In this document: piece after piece, positions 30,291-38,842 of the stretch | Position numbering within the stretch: the first letter of the stretch is position 1 | Layout: each line of letters opens with the position of its first letter | DNA from: Serratia liquefaciens | GTDB lineage: Bacteria; Pseudomonadota; Gammaproteobacteria; Enterobacterales; Enterobacteriaceae | Direction of reading: 5' to 3' | Assembly (NCBI RefSeq): GCF_027594825.1 | Contig: NZ_CP088930.1 | Span: 3,409,019-3,473,018, forward strand | Length of the DNA: 64,000 bases | The notes under the pieces: model-generated | What the model was told of the DNA's origin: nothing | What the model saw: only the letters and a program-made list of their open reading frames with translations | Database searches by the model: none | Position numbers and translations under genes: made by a program

Positions 30291-30911
30291 ATGCCACATG
30301 ATTTTGATGTTCAGGCGCTGGGACGTGCCGCGTTGGCTACCGCTAATGAAATTTTTGCTGCCGCTGCCTATAACATTCGGGTGCAAATGCTGACGGCCGA
30401 AGATTTGGAATGGTGCATTGTGCAGACGCGTCGGCAACCTGAAAATCTGCGTATGCCATGGGCACTAAGCGGTGCTGTGTTGGATAATCCAGATGCTTTC
30501 AATTTCAGTTTTAAGATCCTGGATGCGGATCAAAGGTCTGCGGGGGCTTGCCTTTGCCAGTTTTGCCCCGCAACAGACGAGATGCCTGCGGTGCTGAATG
30601 TTGAAATGCTGCAAAATTTCCACATCAAAGGTTCCAGCCTGGACGGGAACACTTTCCGTTTTGCACTCTATGCCGCGGTGCTATTTATGGTCGCTACTCA
30701 ATGTACCGGCTTACGGCTAATATCACCGCTCAATACGAGAGTTGCTGATTATTACATCAATGAGCATCGTTTTATTGATATCACCTCAGGTGAGAAGGGC
30801 ATTCTCTACCGTGATGCTCAGGCATTATTCCAATGGTTTATCGACGACTCGGCTTCGGTTGAAGCTGAACATTATTTGAGCGAAAATAACGACCAGCTGA
30901 CAGGATTATAG
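30291..30911 (+). CDS. Unknown protein, 206 residues
   Basis: MPHDFDVQALGRAALATANEIFAAAAYNIRVQMLTAEDLEWCIVQTRRQPENL... The middle (AGACLCQFCPATDEMPAVLNVEMLQNF) and the later AVLFMVATQCTGLRLISPLNTRVADYYINEHRFIDI pattern vaguely recalls a GNAT-like fold ending (polar start, then position-of-residue helix, then YY near the end), but no acetyl-CoA motif is clear. AAAGGA precedes the ATG at 30291. The gene at 30922 follows after 10 bases, so they form a small operon. I do not recognise it. Confidence 0.6.
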   Translation: MPHDFDVQALGRAALATANEIFAAAAYNIRVQMLTAEDLEWCIVQTRRQPENLRMPWALSGAVLDNPDAFNFSFKILDADQRSAGACLCQFCPATDEMPAVLNVEMLQNFHIKGSSLDGNTFRFALYAAVLFMVATQCTGLRLISPLNTRVADYYINEHRFIDITSGEKGILYRDAQALFQWFIDDSASVEAEHYLSENNDQLTGL

Positions 30912-30921
30912 GGGGGGGGAT

Positions 30922-31182
30922 ATGGTCATTAAAACCACGGATCGGCTTATAGCGAAAACTGACGCCTATGAACTGGAGGTATACAAAACCGAGGGAGAAA
31001 GGCTGACGGTGGTAAAAACCTATACTTCTGAGGAGATTAACCGCCTGACCCCCAGGGGAATGCCGATTAGCGCTTCACGTAAAGAAGTGGTGGCGGTTTT
31101 GAAACAGGCCGCAAAAAGTATCAAGGCTCAATCTTCTCCGATAAGTGAGGCCGCAGGCGCTATTCGCCGCATCAACAAATAA
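30922..31182 (+). CDS. Unknown small protein, 86 residues
   Basis: MVIKTTDRLIAKTDAYELEVYKTEGERLTVVKTYTSEEINRLTPRGMPISASRKEVVAVLKQAAKSIKAQ... is basic with a helical C-terminus and no membrane segment. Its ribosome site is a run of nine G bases directly ahead of the ATG, which could vary in length and thus tune translation. It is second in an operon with the 206-residue gene and convergent with ridA. Function unknown. Confidence 0.55.
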   Translation: MVIKTTDRLIAKTDAYELEVYKTEGERLTVVKTYTSEEINRLTPRGMPISASRKEVVAVLKQAAKSIKAQSSPISEAAGAIRRINK

Positions 31183-31207
31183 AAACGGCCAGCCTGGGCT
31201 GACCGTT
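31179..31207 (-). terminator. Terminator after ridA
   Basis: Read leftwards, AACGGTCAGCC pairs with GGCTGGCCGTT around CA, then TTTTATTT follows. This is a good intrinsic terminator for ridA; the other strand may serve the small gene ending at 31182. Confidence 0.8.
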
Positions 31208-31225
31208 GGACGCGTGGTCGCGGTA

Positions 31226-31612
31226 TCAGCGACGAACGGCGATGGCTTCGATTTCGATTTTCACGTCTTTCGGCAGACGGGCCACTTCAACGCAAGAACG
31301 GGCCGGGAACGGCGCGCTGTGTTCGGTGAAGAAAGCTTCATAAGCGGCGTTAACGGTAGCGAAGTCATTCAGATCTTTCACGAAAACCGTGGTTTTCACG
31401 ATGTCGGCCACTTTCAGACCGGCGGCTTCAACGATCGCTTTAACGTTTTCCAGCGACTGGCGAGCCTGAGCGGCAACGTCGTCGGCAACGGCGCCGGTTT
31501 TCGGATCGACCGGGATCTGGCCGGAAGTGATGATCATGCTGCCCAGATCAACGCCCTGCACGTAAGGACCAATGGCTGCCGGGGCGAGTTCAGTGCTGAT
31601 GTTACGTGACAT
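31226..31612 (-). CDS. ridA: Enamine/imine deaminase
   Basis: A 128-residue YjgF/YER057c/UK114 protein, the same length as E. coli RidA. MSRNISTELAPAAIGPYVQGV, TSGQIPVDPKTG and the end ARSCVEVARLPKDVKIEIEAIAVRR are characteristic; the Arg in ARSCVEVA binds the substrate carboxylate. It hydrolyses reactive enamines such as 2-aminoacrylate released by PLP enzymes, forming trimers in the cytoplasm. AGGAG precedes the ATG. It lies downstream of pyrI as in E. coli, with a 157-base gap that contains a GGTGCCCCTACGGGGC palindrome near 31700. Confidence 0.96.
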   Translation of the reverse strand: MSRNISTELAPAAIGPYVQGVDLGSMIITSGQIPVDPKTGAVADDVAAQARQSLENVKAIVEAAGLKVADIVKTTVFVKDLNDFATVNAAYEAFFTEHSAPFPARSCVEVARLPKDVKIEIEAIAVRR

Positions 31613-31769
31613 TTTTTCTCCTGATATACCCTTCGTCTTTCAAATCGCAGCGCGGTGGGCTGCGTGGCTCTCCGTAGCGTCGGGCGCGGTATTCGGTGCC
31701 CCTACGGGGCTCCCATTATAGGCAGTCACCGGGAGAATAACAGCCTCATCTCCCGGCAGCCGGCCGGAC

Positions 31770-32234
31770 TCAGTCCGCCTGCAAGACCACCTGATGCTCG
31801 AACTCTTTTTCGCAGTAGCGGCATTTCAGGTGTACGTCGCCGTCGCGGGATTTCACGCTAAAGCTGGAAGACACCGGTTCGCTGCGGCTGATGCAGTTGC
31901 TGTTCGGGCAGGTCAGCACGCCGTCGATATGATCCGGCAGGCTGAGGGTCAGTTTGCGCACCACTTCATAGTTGTCGATGCGGTTAACCGTGGCTTTCGG
32001 CGCGTACATGGCCAGTTGGTTGGCCTGTTGCTCCGTCAGGAAGGTGTTTTCGATTTTGATCAGGTCTTTACGGCCCAGCTCGTTGGAAGGCAGGTTAAGA
32101 CCGATGGTGATGCGCTGGTCGGTGGCGGTCAGCTTGAACAACGTCAGCAGCTTAAACCCTATCTGTGCCGGAATATGGTCAATCACCGTGCCGCACTTGA
32201 TCGCTTCAACCTGCAGTTTGTTATCGTGAGTCAT
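31770..32234 (-). CDS. pyrI: Aspartate carbamoyltransferase regulatory chain
   Basis: A 154-residue protein, [33 protein letters not shown], which binds the allosteric effectors CTP and ATP in its N-terminal domain. The C-terminal zinc domain shows four cysteines (CPNSNC...CRYC) that contact the catalytic chain. It follows pyrB by 12 bases in the leftward pyrLBI operon. Confidence 0.97.
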   Translation of the reverse strand: MTHDNKLQVEAIKCGTVIDHIPAQIGFKLLTLFKLTATDQRITIGLNLPSNELGRKDLIKIENTFLTEQQANQLAMYAPKATVNRIDNYEVVRKLTLSLPDHIDGVLTCPNSNCISRSEPVSSSFSVKSRDGDVHLKCRYCEKEFEHQVVLQAD

Positions 32235-32246
32235 AACGGTTCCCCC

Positions 32247-33182
32247 TTAAAGAGCCAAATCTGCGTTTAAAACCAGCGCCAGCAGCGCCTGACGGGCGAA
32301 AATGCCGTTCCCTGCCTGTTGGAAATAGTAAGCGTACGGCGTTTTGTCTACGTCGGTAGTGATTTCGTCAATGCGTGGCAGCGGGTGCAGCACCTTGAGG
32401 TTGGCGCGTGCACCGGCCAGATCCGCTGCGCGCAGAACGAACTGCGCCTTCACGTTGGCGTATTCGGACGGATCCAGACGCTCTTTCTGCACCCGGGTCA
32501 TGTAGAGAATATCCAGCTCGGGGACCACCTCTTCAATGCTGCTGTGCAGGCTGAACTCGATGCCTTTTTCTTCCAGCATTTGCAGGATATAGGCCGGCAT
32601 TGCCAGCGCATCCGGCGCGATGAAGAAGAAGCGGTTGCCTTCAAACTTGGCCAGGGCCTGCGCCAGTGAATGCACGGTGCGGCCGTATTTCAGGTCGCCG
32701 ACCATGGCGATATTGATGTTGTTCAGTCGGCCCTGGGTTTCCTGAATGGTGAACAGGTCGAGCAGCGTCTGGGTCGGGTGCTGGTTGGCGCCGTCACCGG
32801 CGTTGAGCACCGGGATGCCGCCGGAGAATTCGGTCGCCAGGCGCGCCGCGCCTTCCTGCGGATGACGCATGACGATGGCGTCGACGTAGGTGCCAATCAC
32901 CGAGATGGTGTCGGCCAGCGTTTCGCCTTTCTTGCCGAGCGAGGTGTTGCTGCCGTCGGCAAAGCCCACCACTGAAGCGCCCAGACGGTGCATCGAGGTT
33001 TCAAACGACAGGCGGGTACGGGTCGATGCTTCAAAGAAGCAACTGGCGATCACCTTGTGCTTTAGCAGCTCGGGTTGCGGATTGGCTTTCAGGCTGGCGG
33101 CGGTGCGCAGCACCAGCTCCAGATCCTCGCGGCTGAGATCGTTAATAGAGATGATATGTTTGTGATACAGCGGGTTGGCCAT
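32247..33182 (-). CDS. pyrB: Aspartate carbamoyltransferase catalytic chain
   Basis: A 311-residue enzyme of pyrimidine synthesis joining carbamoyl phosphate and aspartate. Motifs: [28 protein letters not shown] (carbamoyl phosphate), [31 protein letters not shown], and HPLPRIDEI. Matches E. coli PyrB in length. It is controlled by the pyrL leader and the attenuator just upstream. Confidence 0.98.
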   Translation of the reverse strand: MANPLYHKHIISINDLSREDLELVLRTAASLKANPQPELLKHKVIASCFFEASTRTRLSFETSMHRLGASVVGFADGSNTSLGKKGETLADTISVIGTYVDAIVMRHPQEGAARLATEFSGGIPVLNAGDGANQHPTQTLLDLFTIQETQGRLNNINIAMVGDLKYGRTVHSLAQALAKFEGNRFFFIAPDALAMPAYILQMLEEKGIEFSLHSSIEEVVPELDILYMTRVQKERLDPSEYANVKAQFVLRAADLAGARANLKVLHPLPRIDEITTDVDKTPYAYYFQQAGNGIFARQALLALVLNADLAL

Positions 33183-33245
33183 TTTTCACTCTCCTCGACT
33201 CGTGCCCGTGGCGCGGGGCTTTGAACAGATTTTTCAGGCAAAAAA

Positions 33246-33266
33246 AAGCCCCTCAACGAGGGGCTT
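33246..33266 (-). terminator. pyrBI attenuator
   Basis: Read leftwards, AAGCCCCTC-GTT-GAGGGGCTT is followed by TTTTTTT. This intrinsic terminator overlaps the end of the leader peptide frame, the UTP-sensing arrangement known for pyrBI. Confidence 0.92.
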
Positions 33267-33366
33267 GAAACGATCGGTTTAGCAACAGGAGAAACAACGG
33301 CAGTTGGCTGCCGATTGGCAGTCGGTTTTGTCGGTTGTGGCTAACAAAACAAACGTCGTTTTTCAT
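33253..33366 (-). CDS. pyrL: pyrBI operon leader peptide
   Basis: A 37-codon frame, start [12 protein letters not shown], end NRSFQAPR, with a U-rich stretch coding [14 protein letters not shown] precedes the ATG. When UTP is low, RNA polymerase pauses in the U-rich run, the ribosome keeps up and prevents the attenuator from forming, so pyrBI is read. The sequence is not similar to E. coli PyrL apart from this composition; the call is based on position, size and the attenuator. Confidence 0.88.
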   Translation of the reverse strand: MKNDVCFVSHNRQNRLPIGSQLPLFLLLLNRSFQAPR

Positions 33367-33496
33367 GCTTTCTCCTGGCAAATTGTCGCGCATTATACTC
33401 GCGCCTTTGGCCACTGCAAGCGCTAAAACGCCGATTTTTGTCATTTCGCAATCGATTGGCTGGTGGCCTTGAGCCGCATGGCAGGCAAATTTATCC

Positions 33497-34501
33497 TCAG
33501 TGGGCTCGGCGCAGCAAAATCACCAGAACGAAAACGCCGCCCAGCCCGGCGGTAATGATCCCGATGGGCAGTTCTTGGGGGGCGGTGACGATGCGGCTCA
33601 GCAGATCGCCGGCAGAAAGCAATATGGCCCCTAACACCCCGACCAACGGCAGCAGGCGCCGGTGACGTACGCCGGTAAACGGGCGCGCCAGATGGGGAAC
33701 CATTAAGCCGACAAACCCTATCACCCCGGTCAATGCCACCAGTAATGCGGTCGCCAGCGAACAGCAAAGAAACACTTCCGTGCGCAAACGGCGGGTGTTG
33801 ATGCCCAGCGTACCGGCGGTCTGCTCGCCCGCCAGCAAGCCGTCCAGCGATCGCCAGCGCAGGGCAATCAATACCACCAGCAACAGCAGCGCTATCAAGG
33901 CAAAAATCAAGTTATCCCAGCGGGCCAGCCCCAGTCCGCCCAGCGTCCAGAACAGTACGCTGCTGGCGGTACGCTGATCGCCGGAAAAAACCAGATAGTT
34001 GGTGAAGGCGCCGAATAAAAAAGAGACCGCCAGCCCGCAGATGATCAGCTTTTCGGTGCCTTTTTGCGATTGAGTCATAAAAATAACCAGCACCACCGCG
34101 GCAGAGATCATGCCACCGGCAAAGGAAGACACCGGTAACGTCCAGGCCCCGAGGCTATCGCCGAGGCGCGTCATCACCAGCACCACGCCGGCGGAGGCGC
34201 CAGAGGAGAGGCCAAACAGAAAGGGATCGGCCAAATCGTTGCGGGTTGTGGTTTGCAACAGGGCGCCAACCAACGCCAGGCCGGCCCCCGCCAGCAGCCC
34301 AAGCAAGGTGCGTGGCAGACGCAGTTCCAGCACGATGCTCTTGATCATGGGGGGCACATCACCCGGGACGATGCCCAGCGCGCTTAGCACCTGAGCAAGT
34401 GAGAGCGACACGCTGCCTTGGGCGACATTGGCGAAGACTAACCCTGCCAATAACAGCGGGGCGAGGGTCCAGGCCAGCCTGAAACGCATTTTTTCCGACA
34501 T
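33497..34501 (-). CDS. FecCD-family ABC importer permease
   Basis: A 334-residue inner-membrane permease of the BtuC/FecCD/FhuB family with about 9-10 membrane segments. Typical motifs: [48 protein letters not shown] and [28 protein letters not shown], which contact the ATPase. It overlaps the stop of the binding-protein gene by one base. The transporter (33497-36487) lies between pyrL and the D-amino-acid genes. The substrate is unknown; the family carries siderophores, haem and cobalamin. Confidence 0.9.
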   Translation of the reverse strand: MSEKMRFRLAWTLAPLLLAGLVFANVAQGSVSLSLAQVLSALGIVPGDVPPMIKSIVLELRLPRTLLGLLAGAGLALVGALLQTTTRNDLADPFLFGLSSGASAGVVLVMTRLGDSLGAWTLPVSSFAGGMISAAVVLVIFMTQSQKGTEKLIICGLAVSFLFGAFTNYLVFSGDQRTASSVLFWTLGGLGLARWDNLIFALIALLLLVVLIALRWRSLDGLLAGEQTAGTLGINTRRLRTEVFLCCSLATALLVALTGVIGFVGLMVPHLARPFTGVRHRRLLPLVGVLGAILLSAGDLLSRIVTAPQELPIGIITAGLGGVFVLVILLRRAH

Positions 34502-35457
34502 CAGCTAATCGCGGCAGGGTAAAGGGCCTGAGCCAGTTTGTGGATCGCCTCAATATTGACCGGCCCCGGCGTTAACGCCTGGTATTTCAATTTCAAATAG
34601 CGGTGATGGACCACTGCCGGGGTTTGCTTCATCAGCGGGTGTTGTTCAAGGAAAAGCTGCCGGGCATCGGTGCTGTCGGTGGATTCAGCCTGATAGTCCA
34701 CCAGAATAATAAATTCAGGCTCTGTCGCCGCCACGCTTTCCCAATTGGTGTTCACCCAGCTGGTGTTCAGGGTATCCATCACGTTTGTTGCCCCAGCGGC
34801 TTCAATAATCGCCGTCGGCATGGCGTAGGCTCCGCTGGTGTAGGGCTTCTCTTCGCCGGAATCATAAAGGAACACCTTGACGGGTTTTTGCGTCGCAACT
34901 TTGCGATGGATATCTGCCACCTGCCGTTGCCAGTCTGCGACCAGATTTTCCGCCTGTTCCTGTTTGCCAAAGACTTTGCCGAGCCTGATCATATCGTCGT
35001 AGAGCAAATCCATGCTGGCCCGTGGCCGATGGTTGTCGACGTGGATGCAGCTTTCACTCAGCACCAGCGTTTTGATATTGAATTTTGCCAGCGCTTGCGG
35101 GGTCACTTCCCCACGAAGCCCATAATTCCAGCCGGCGAAGAACAGGTCTGGGCTTGCGGCGAGAAGGTTTTCGATGGTCGGGTACTTGGGGGCCAGTTCA
35201 GGAATTTTTCCCTGCTGTTGGGTGAATTCAGGGATGTTTTTGTACCAACCGGAGATCCCTGTCACGCCCACGATAGAAGGCTGGAGCTGCAGGGCAAAGG
35301 CCATTTGCGACATATTGATATCTTGAATAACGGCACGCTGTGGCGGGCGTTCAAAGGTCAGGGGCTGGCCGCAGTTGTCCACCGTAACGGGGAAGCCAGA
35401 GGCTCCGGCACTTGCCGTGGTGAAGGCCAGTAGCGCAGCGAGGGTTAAGTTTTTCAC
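34501..35457 (-). CDS. Periplasmic binding protein of the FecCD-type importer
   Basis: A 318-residue class III binding protein with a signal peptide (KNLTLAALLAFTTASAGA). The best start is a GTG at 35457 with TGGAG five bases ahead; upstream ATGs add over 40 unlikely residues. The mature part has PQRAVIQDINMSQMAFALQL, IENLLAASPDLFFAGWNYG and a central helix, as in FepB/BtuF proteins, but also VLSESCIHVD. Substrate not recognisable. It follows the ATPase after a 205-base gap, unusual inside an importer operon. Confidence 0.85.
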   Translation of the reverse strand: MKNLTLAALLAFTTASAGASGFPVTVDNCGQPLTFERPPQRAVIQDINMSQMAFALQLQPSIVGVTGISGWYKNIPEFTQQQGKIPELAPKYPTIENLLAASPDLFFAGWNYGLRGEVTPQALAKFNIKTLVLSESCIHVDNHRPRASMDLLYDDMIRLGKVFGKQEQAENLVADWQRQVADIHRKVATQKPVKVFLYDSGEEKPYTSGAYAMPTAIIEAAGATNVMDTLNTSWVNTNWESVAATEPEFIILVDYQAESTDSTDARQLFLEQHPLMKQTPAVVHHRYLKLKYQALTPGPVNIEAIHKLAQALYPAAIS

Positions 35458-35662
35458 ATCGACTCCAGATTCATAGCACCGAAAGGCTATTGAGAGGGCA
35501 TTACCGTCGGTTCTCTGGCCTGGCGTCAGCGGGGTGGGGCGGAGGAAGGTCATCCCACTCGGGTAACCCCGTGGGCAAAACGGCAAAACCGAAGTCAATA
35601 ACCCGGTTTATTGGAAACGGGGGCAACATACCTGAATAATTCGTATGACAAATGTAGTTAGA
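35458..35662 (-). other. Long leader between importer ATPase and binding-protein genes
   Basis: About 205 bases, GC-rich and able to fold: CCCACGGGGTTACCCGAGTGGG (35557-35579, minus strand) and GGGTGGGGCGG/CCTTCCTCCGCCCCACCCCGC segments. A stretch GCCAGAGAACCGACGG near 35510 faintly recalls the B12 box of cobalamin riboswitches, but the match is poor. It could be a structured regulatory leader or just spacer. Confidence 0.3.
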
Positions 35663-36487
35663 TCAAACAATTGTCGATTGTGGCGAATTGTGCCGGGATG
35701 ATGTGGGTAAAGCTTCGAAAAAACGCAGGGCTTCGCCGCTTTCCGGATGACGAACCTGCAGCGTTCTCATGCCAAATACCTGTTGCAGGTGCGCCGATTC
35801 CAGCACCGTTTCAGGGCGGCCATAACACAGGATTTTCCCTTCATTGATGATCATCACCTTATCGGAAAAGGGTTGCACCAGCTCAAGATCGTGCAGCACT
35901 TTTATCGTGGCTATCTTTTTCTTATGGATCAGCGACAGCAACTGATGCCGGGCCAGCGGATCGAGATGGTTGGTGGGTTCATCAAGCAATAACAGCACCG
36001 GTTGCTGCGCCAAAGCTCTGGCGAAGCCGGCGCGCTGACGTTCGCCGCCTGAAAGCTTGCCCAGCGGGCTATGTTGCAGGTGGCCAATACCCACCTCCTC
36101 CATCGCTTTGGCAACTATCAGCGCGTGTTGAGATGGCGAATGATCGGCCAGCCAGGGCAGGCGTCCCAGCGCCACATACTCGCTCACCTTAAGCCGTAAA
36201 TCCGCATCATCGTGCTGGCTCAGCAAGGCGATGGCGCGGGCGCGCTGCTGGGGTTTTAAGGTGGCCAAGGGCGTTCCCTGGAAGAGAATTTCGCCTTCGC
36301 TCGGCCTGAGCTCGCAGGTCAGTAGCCGCAACAGCGTGGATTTCCCACTGCCGTTCGGGCCGATAATGGTGACGGACTCGCCTGGCTGAAGGCTAAAGGT
36401 GGCCCGATCAATCCGCGGGCTTTTCCCTGGGGTCGCCAGGGAAAGGTTCTGCACCGACAGCAGGCTGTCGATGGGCAGGCTGGTCAT
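35663..36487 (-). CDS. ABC importer ATPase, FecE/BtuD type
   Basis: A 274-residue cytoplasmic ATPase. Walker A IGPNGSGKSTLLRLL, Q-loop ALLSQHDDADLRLKVSEYVALGRLPW, signature LSGGERQRAGFARALAQ, Walker B VLLLLDEPTNHLD and the H-loop in KVLHDLELV are all intact. The start at 36487 (MTSLPIDSLLSVQNLSLA) is preceded by AAAAGGA. It lies 19 bases after the PLP-enzyme gene, so the importer and the D-amino-acid enzyme may share one transcript. Confidence 0.9.
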   Translation of the reverse strand: MTSLPIDSLLSVQNLSLATPGKSPRIDRATFSLQPGESVTIIGPNGSGKSTLLRLLTCELRPSEGEILFQGTPLATLKPQQRARAIALLSQHDDADLRLKVSEYVALGRLPWLADHSPSQHALIVAKAMEEVGIGHLQHSPLGKLSGGERQRAGFARALAQQPVLLLLDEPTNHLDPLARHQLLSLIHKKKIATIKVLHDLELVQPFSDKVMIINEGKILCYGRPETVLESAHLQQVFGMRTLQVRHPESGEALRFFEALPTSSRHNSPQSTIV

Positions 36488-36506
36488 GAAATATCCTTTT
36501 CCGTGC

Positions 36507-37748
36507 TCAGAAAGATGTCTCAATGGTTTCTATAACGTTGTAATTATCGTCAATCACCAACAGCGTCTTCCATTTATCGAAGGTCAGGCAGGGGTGCGAG
36601 GTGGCAAACACCAGTATATCTCCAACCTGCACCGGGAAGTCTGCCGGACAGCTTAACATGGCATGCTGGTCCATGATCCCCTGGGTGATCAGCTGCTGGA
36701 TGTCACTTTCTTGCAGAACCCCGTTGCGGTAATGGGCGATCGGCTGCGGCAAGCCAGCGTCGAAAGCCGCATCTCGCTTGCCGAAATTGACGATAACCCG
36801 GCCCGGTTCCGGCACCGACTGCACCAGTGCGATCAATTCCAGTGCCGAGGTTAGCTCCCCCGCCAAGTCGCAGGCGTAGCTATCGCGGGCCAGCACTGCA
36901 TTTTGCGCGTCCTGATAAATTCCCCGATCGTGGGTGATGTAACAGCCAGGGCGGATCACCCGACGGCAGTTTTCCGGCAGCGATTCCTCACCCCAAACGC
37001 GGCAAACCACGTCATACCAGGAAGAGCCCGCCCCGGTGAGGATCGCTTCTTCACCGCTGAACAGGCGTTGCCGGTGCAGTTCACGCAGCAGACCGGCGGC
37101 GTCACGCAGAAATTGTTCGATTTTGCTCTGGGCATCGTCACCGTGCATCACGCCTTCATACAGCTCGATACCCTGCAAGCGCAGCCCTGGCAGCCTGACG
37201 ATGTTCTGCGCCAGTTGCTCGGCTTGTGCCACGCTGCGGCAGCCGCAGCGGCCGCCGGGCACGCCCAGTTCCAACAGAACATCCAGGGTTTGCCCATGCT
37301 GGCTGAAAAACGCCGAGAGGGCTTGCGCATTGCTGAGGCTGTCGATGCAGCAAAGGAAAAGGGTGGAGGGATGTTGCGCTTTCAGTTCGGCAATGAGTCG
37401 CATGTTGGCCTTGCCGACCAGCTGGTTGGCCATCAGCACCCGGGGGACGCCCGCCTCCATCGCCACCTTCGCCTGCCAGGCGGAACCGACGCCCACCGCC
37501 CAGGCGCCCTGGGCTACCTGACGCTGGAAGATCCAGGGGGTCATGGTGGTTTTGCCGTGTGGGGCCAGCGAGACGCCGCGTGCGTCGGCATAGTTTTGCA
37601 TCCAGGCGATATTGTTTTCCAGACTGCCGAGCTTGATCACCGCGGCCGGCAGGCAGACGTCTTCGTTAAGCAGGTTTGCCGGCGCAGACGGGTCACTGCG
37701 CAGCACGGCGGCCTTGTGGGTAACGGTGAAATCTTTTTGGTATTTCAT
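36507..37748 (-). CDS. D-serine dehydratase/D-threonine aldolase-like PLP enzyme
   Basis: A 413-residue fold-type III PLP enzyme (alanine racemase-type barrel, PF01168, with a C-terminal PF14031-like domain). VSLAPHGKTTMTPWIFQ holds the PLP lysine; near the C-terminus ATSHPCLTFDKW carries the H-x-C zinc pair of eukaryote-type D-serine dehydratases. Members remove or cleave D-serine, D-threonine or related D-amino acids. It is divergent from an RpiR regulator and close to a D-aminoacylase and a RidA protein, so a role in D-amino-acid breakdown is likely. Confidence 0.85.
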   Translation of the reverse strand: MKYQKDFTVTHKAAVLRSDPSAPANLLNEDVCLPAAVIKLGSLENNIAWMQNYADARGVSLAPHGKTTMTPWIFQRQVAQGAWAVGVGSAWQAKVAMEAGVPRVLMANQLVGKANMRLIAELKAQHPSTLFLCCIDSLSNAQALSAFFSQHGQTLDVLLELGVPGGRCGCRSVAQAEQLAQNIVRLPGLRLQGIELYEGVMHGDDAQSKIEQFLRDAAGLLRELHRQRLFSGEEAILTGAGSSWYDVVCRVWGEESLPENCRRVIRPGCYITHDRGIYQDAQNAVLARDSYACDLAGELTSALELIALVQSVPEPGRVIVNFGKRDAAFDAGLPQPIAHYRNGVLQESDIQQLITQGIMDQHAMLSCPADFPVQVGDILVFATSHPCLTFDKWKTLLVIDDNYNVIETIETSF

Positions 37749-37842
37749 AACATTATCCTTTGGGTGTTCTATCTTTTTTGAATGGGGTATCTTTATGTAT
37801 TGTTTTGATTTTAATTGAATTTAAATTTTATTTTTTGATTTT

Positions 37843-37859
37843 ATGGTACAAAGTATCAT
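37843..37859. promoter_or_regulatory. Candidate operator of the RpiR regulator
   Basis: ATGGTAC-AAA-GTATCAT is an inverted repeat with one mismatch in the 192-base AT-rich gap between the divergent PLP enzyme and rpiR-type genes. Its position fits control of both. No comparison set was available. Confidence 0.4.
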
Positions 37860-37940
37860 TTTTAACGCTCATTTTTGTGTAGTCTTCCACTGTTTTCCTG
37901 CATTGTAAATGACAAAATTTAACCACTATGGGGTGAGGCA

Positions 37941-38804
37941 ATGGGTGTGGATATCGACATTATCTCGCGCATTACAGAGCGTTTTATTGAGCTGAGCAGC
38001 ACCGAAAAACGCATCGCGCAATTCATTCTGGACGATGCGGATGCGGTGACCGCTTTGCCGATTGCCGAACTGGCCCGGCAGGCCCAGGTCAGCCAGGCCT
38101 CGATCACGCGCTTTGCCAAAATGCTGGGCTGCCGTGACGTGCGTGACCTTAAGGTCAAGCTGGCGCAGTCGTTGGCGGTGGGGCAACGGTTTATCCATGA
38201 AGAGCCGGATCTGGAAGGGATCCAGGGGATTTACGAAACCATCATCAATGTCCTGACGATTAACCGCCGGACGATTGACGAGCCGGCGCTGGCCAAAGCG
38301 GTGGAGTGGCTCAGCGACGCGCGGCAAATTCTGGCCATTGGCATGGGGGGCGGATCGACCATTTGCGCCGCAGAGGTGCAGCACCGTCTGTTCCGGCTCG
38401 GGCTGCCGGTAACCGCGCAAAGCGACGGCTTGCTGGTGCGCATGATGGCGGCGGCGGTGGCCAGGCAGGACGTGGTGGTGGCGCTGTCGCTGGGCGGCTA
38501 CACGCAGGAAGTGGTGGAAAGCGCGGCGATTGCCCGCCAGTACGGGGCCAAAGTAGTGGCCATCACCCCGGCAGGAACGCCGCTGGCGGCGCAGGCCGAC
38601 GTGCTGTTGGCGCTGGTGGTGCGGGAAAATGATTACATCTACAAGCCCAGCACTTCGCGCTACGCGATGTTGGCGATGGTCGACGTGCTGGCGACGGCGC
38701 TGGCCATGGCGAATAAACGCCAGTCCCGGGACCGTCTGCGCCGCATCAAGCTGGCGCTGGACAGTCACCGTGGCGGAGAAGATCGGCAGCCGCTGGGGGA
38801 CTGA
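37941..38804 (+). CDS. RpiR/MurR-family regulator
   Basis: A 287-residue protein. The N-terminal helix-turn-helix reads LSSTEKRIAQFILDDADAVTALPIAELARQAQVSQASITRFAKMLGC, typical of HTH_6. A SIS sugar-phosphate-type domain follows from about residue 125 (ARQILAIGMGGGSTICAAEVQHRLFRLG, ALSLGGYTQEVVESAAIARQYGAKVVAIT). Its position, divergent from the PLP enzyme and 38 bases before the D-aminoacylase, makes it the likely local regulator; similar RpiR genes sit beside D-aminoacylases in other bacteria. The effector is unknown. Confidence 0.88.
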   Translation: MGVDIDIISRITERFIELSSTEKRIAQFILDDADAVTALPIAELARQAQVSQASITRFAKMLGCRDVRDLKVKLAQSLAVGQRFIHEEPDLEGIQGIYETIINVLTINRRTIDEPALAKAVEWLSDARQILAIGMGGGSTICAAEVQHRLFRLGLPVTAQSDGLLVRMMAAAVARQDVVVALSLGGYTQEVVESAAIARQYGAKVVAITPAGTPLAAQADVLLALVVRENDYIYKPSTSRYAMLAMVDVLATALAMANKRQSRDRLRRIKLALDSHRGGEDRQPLGD

Positions 38805-38842
38805 GTCGGCTCCCCAAGACACTAACCTGAGGATGATGATTC

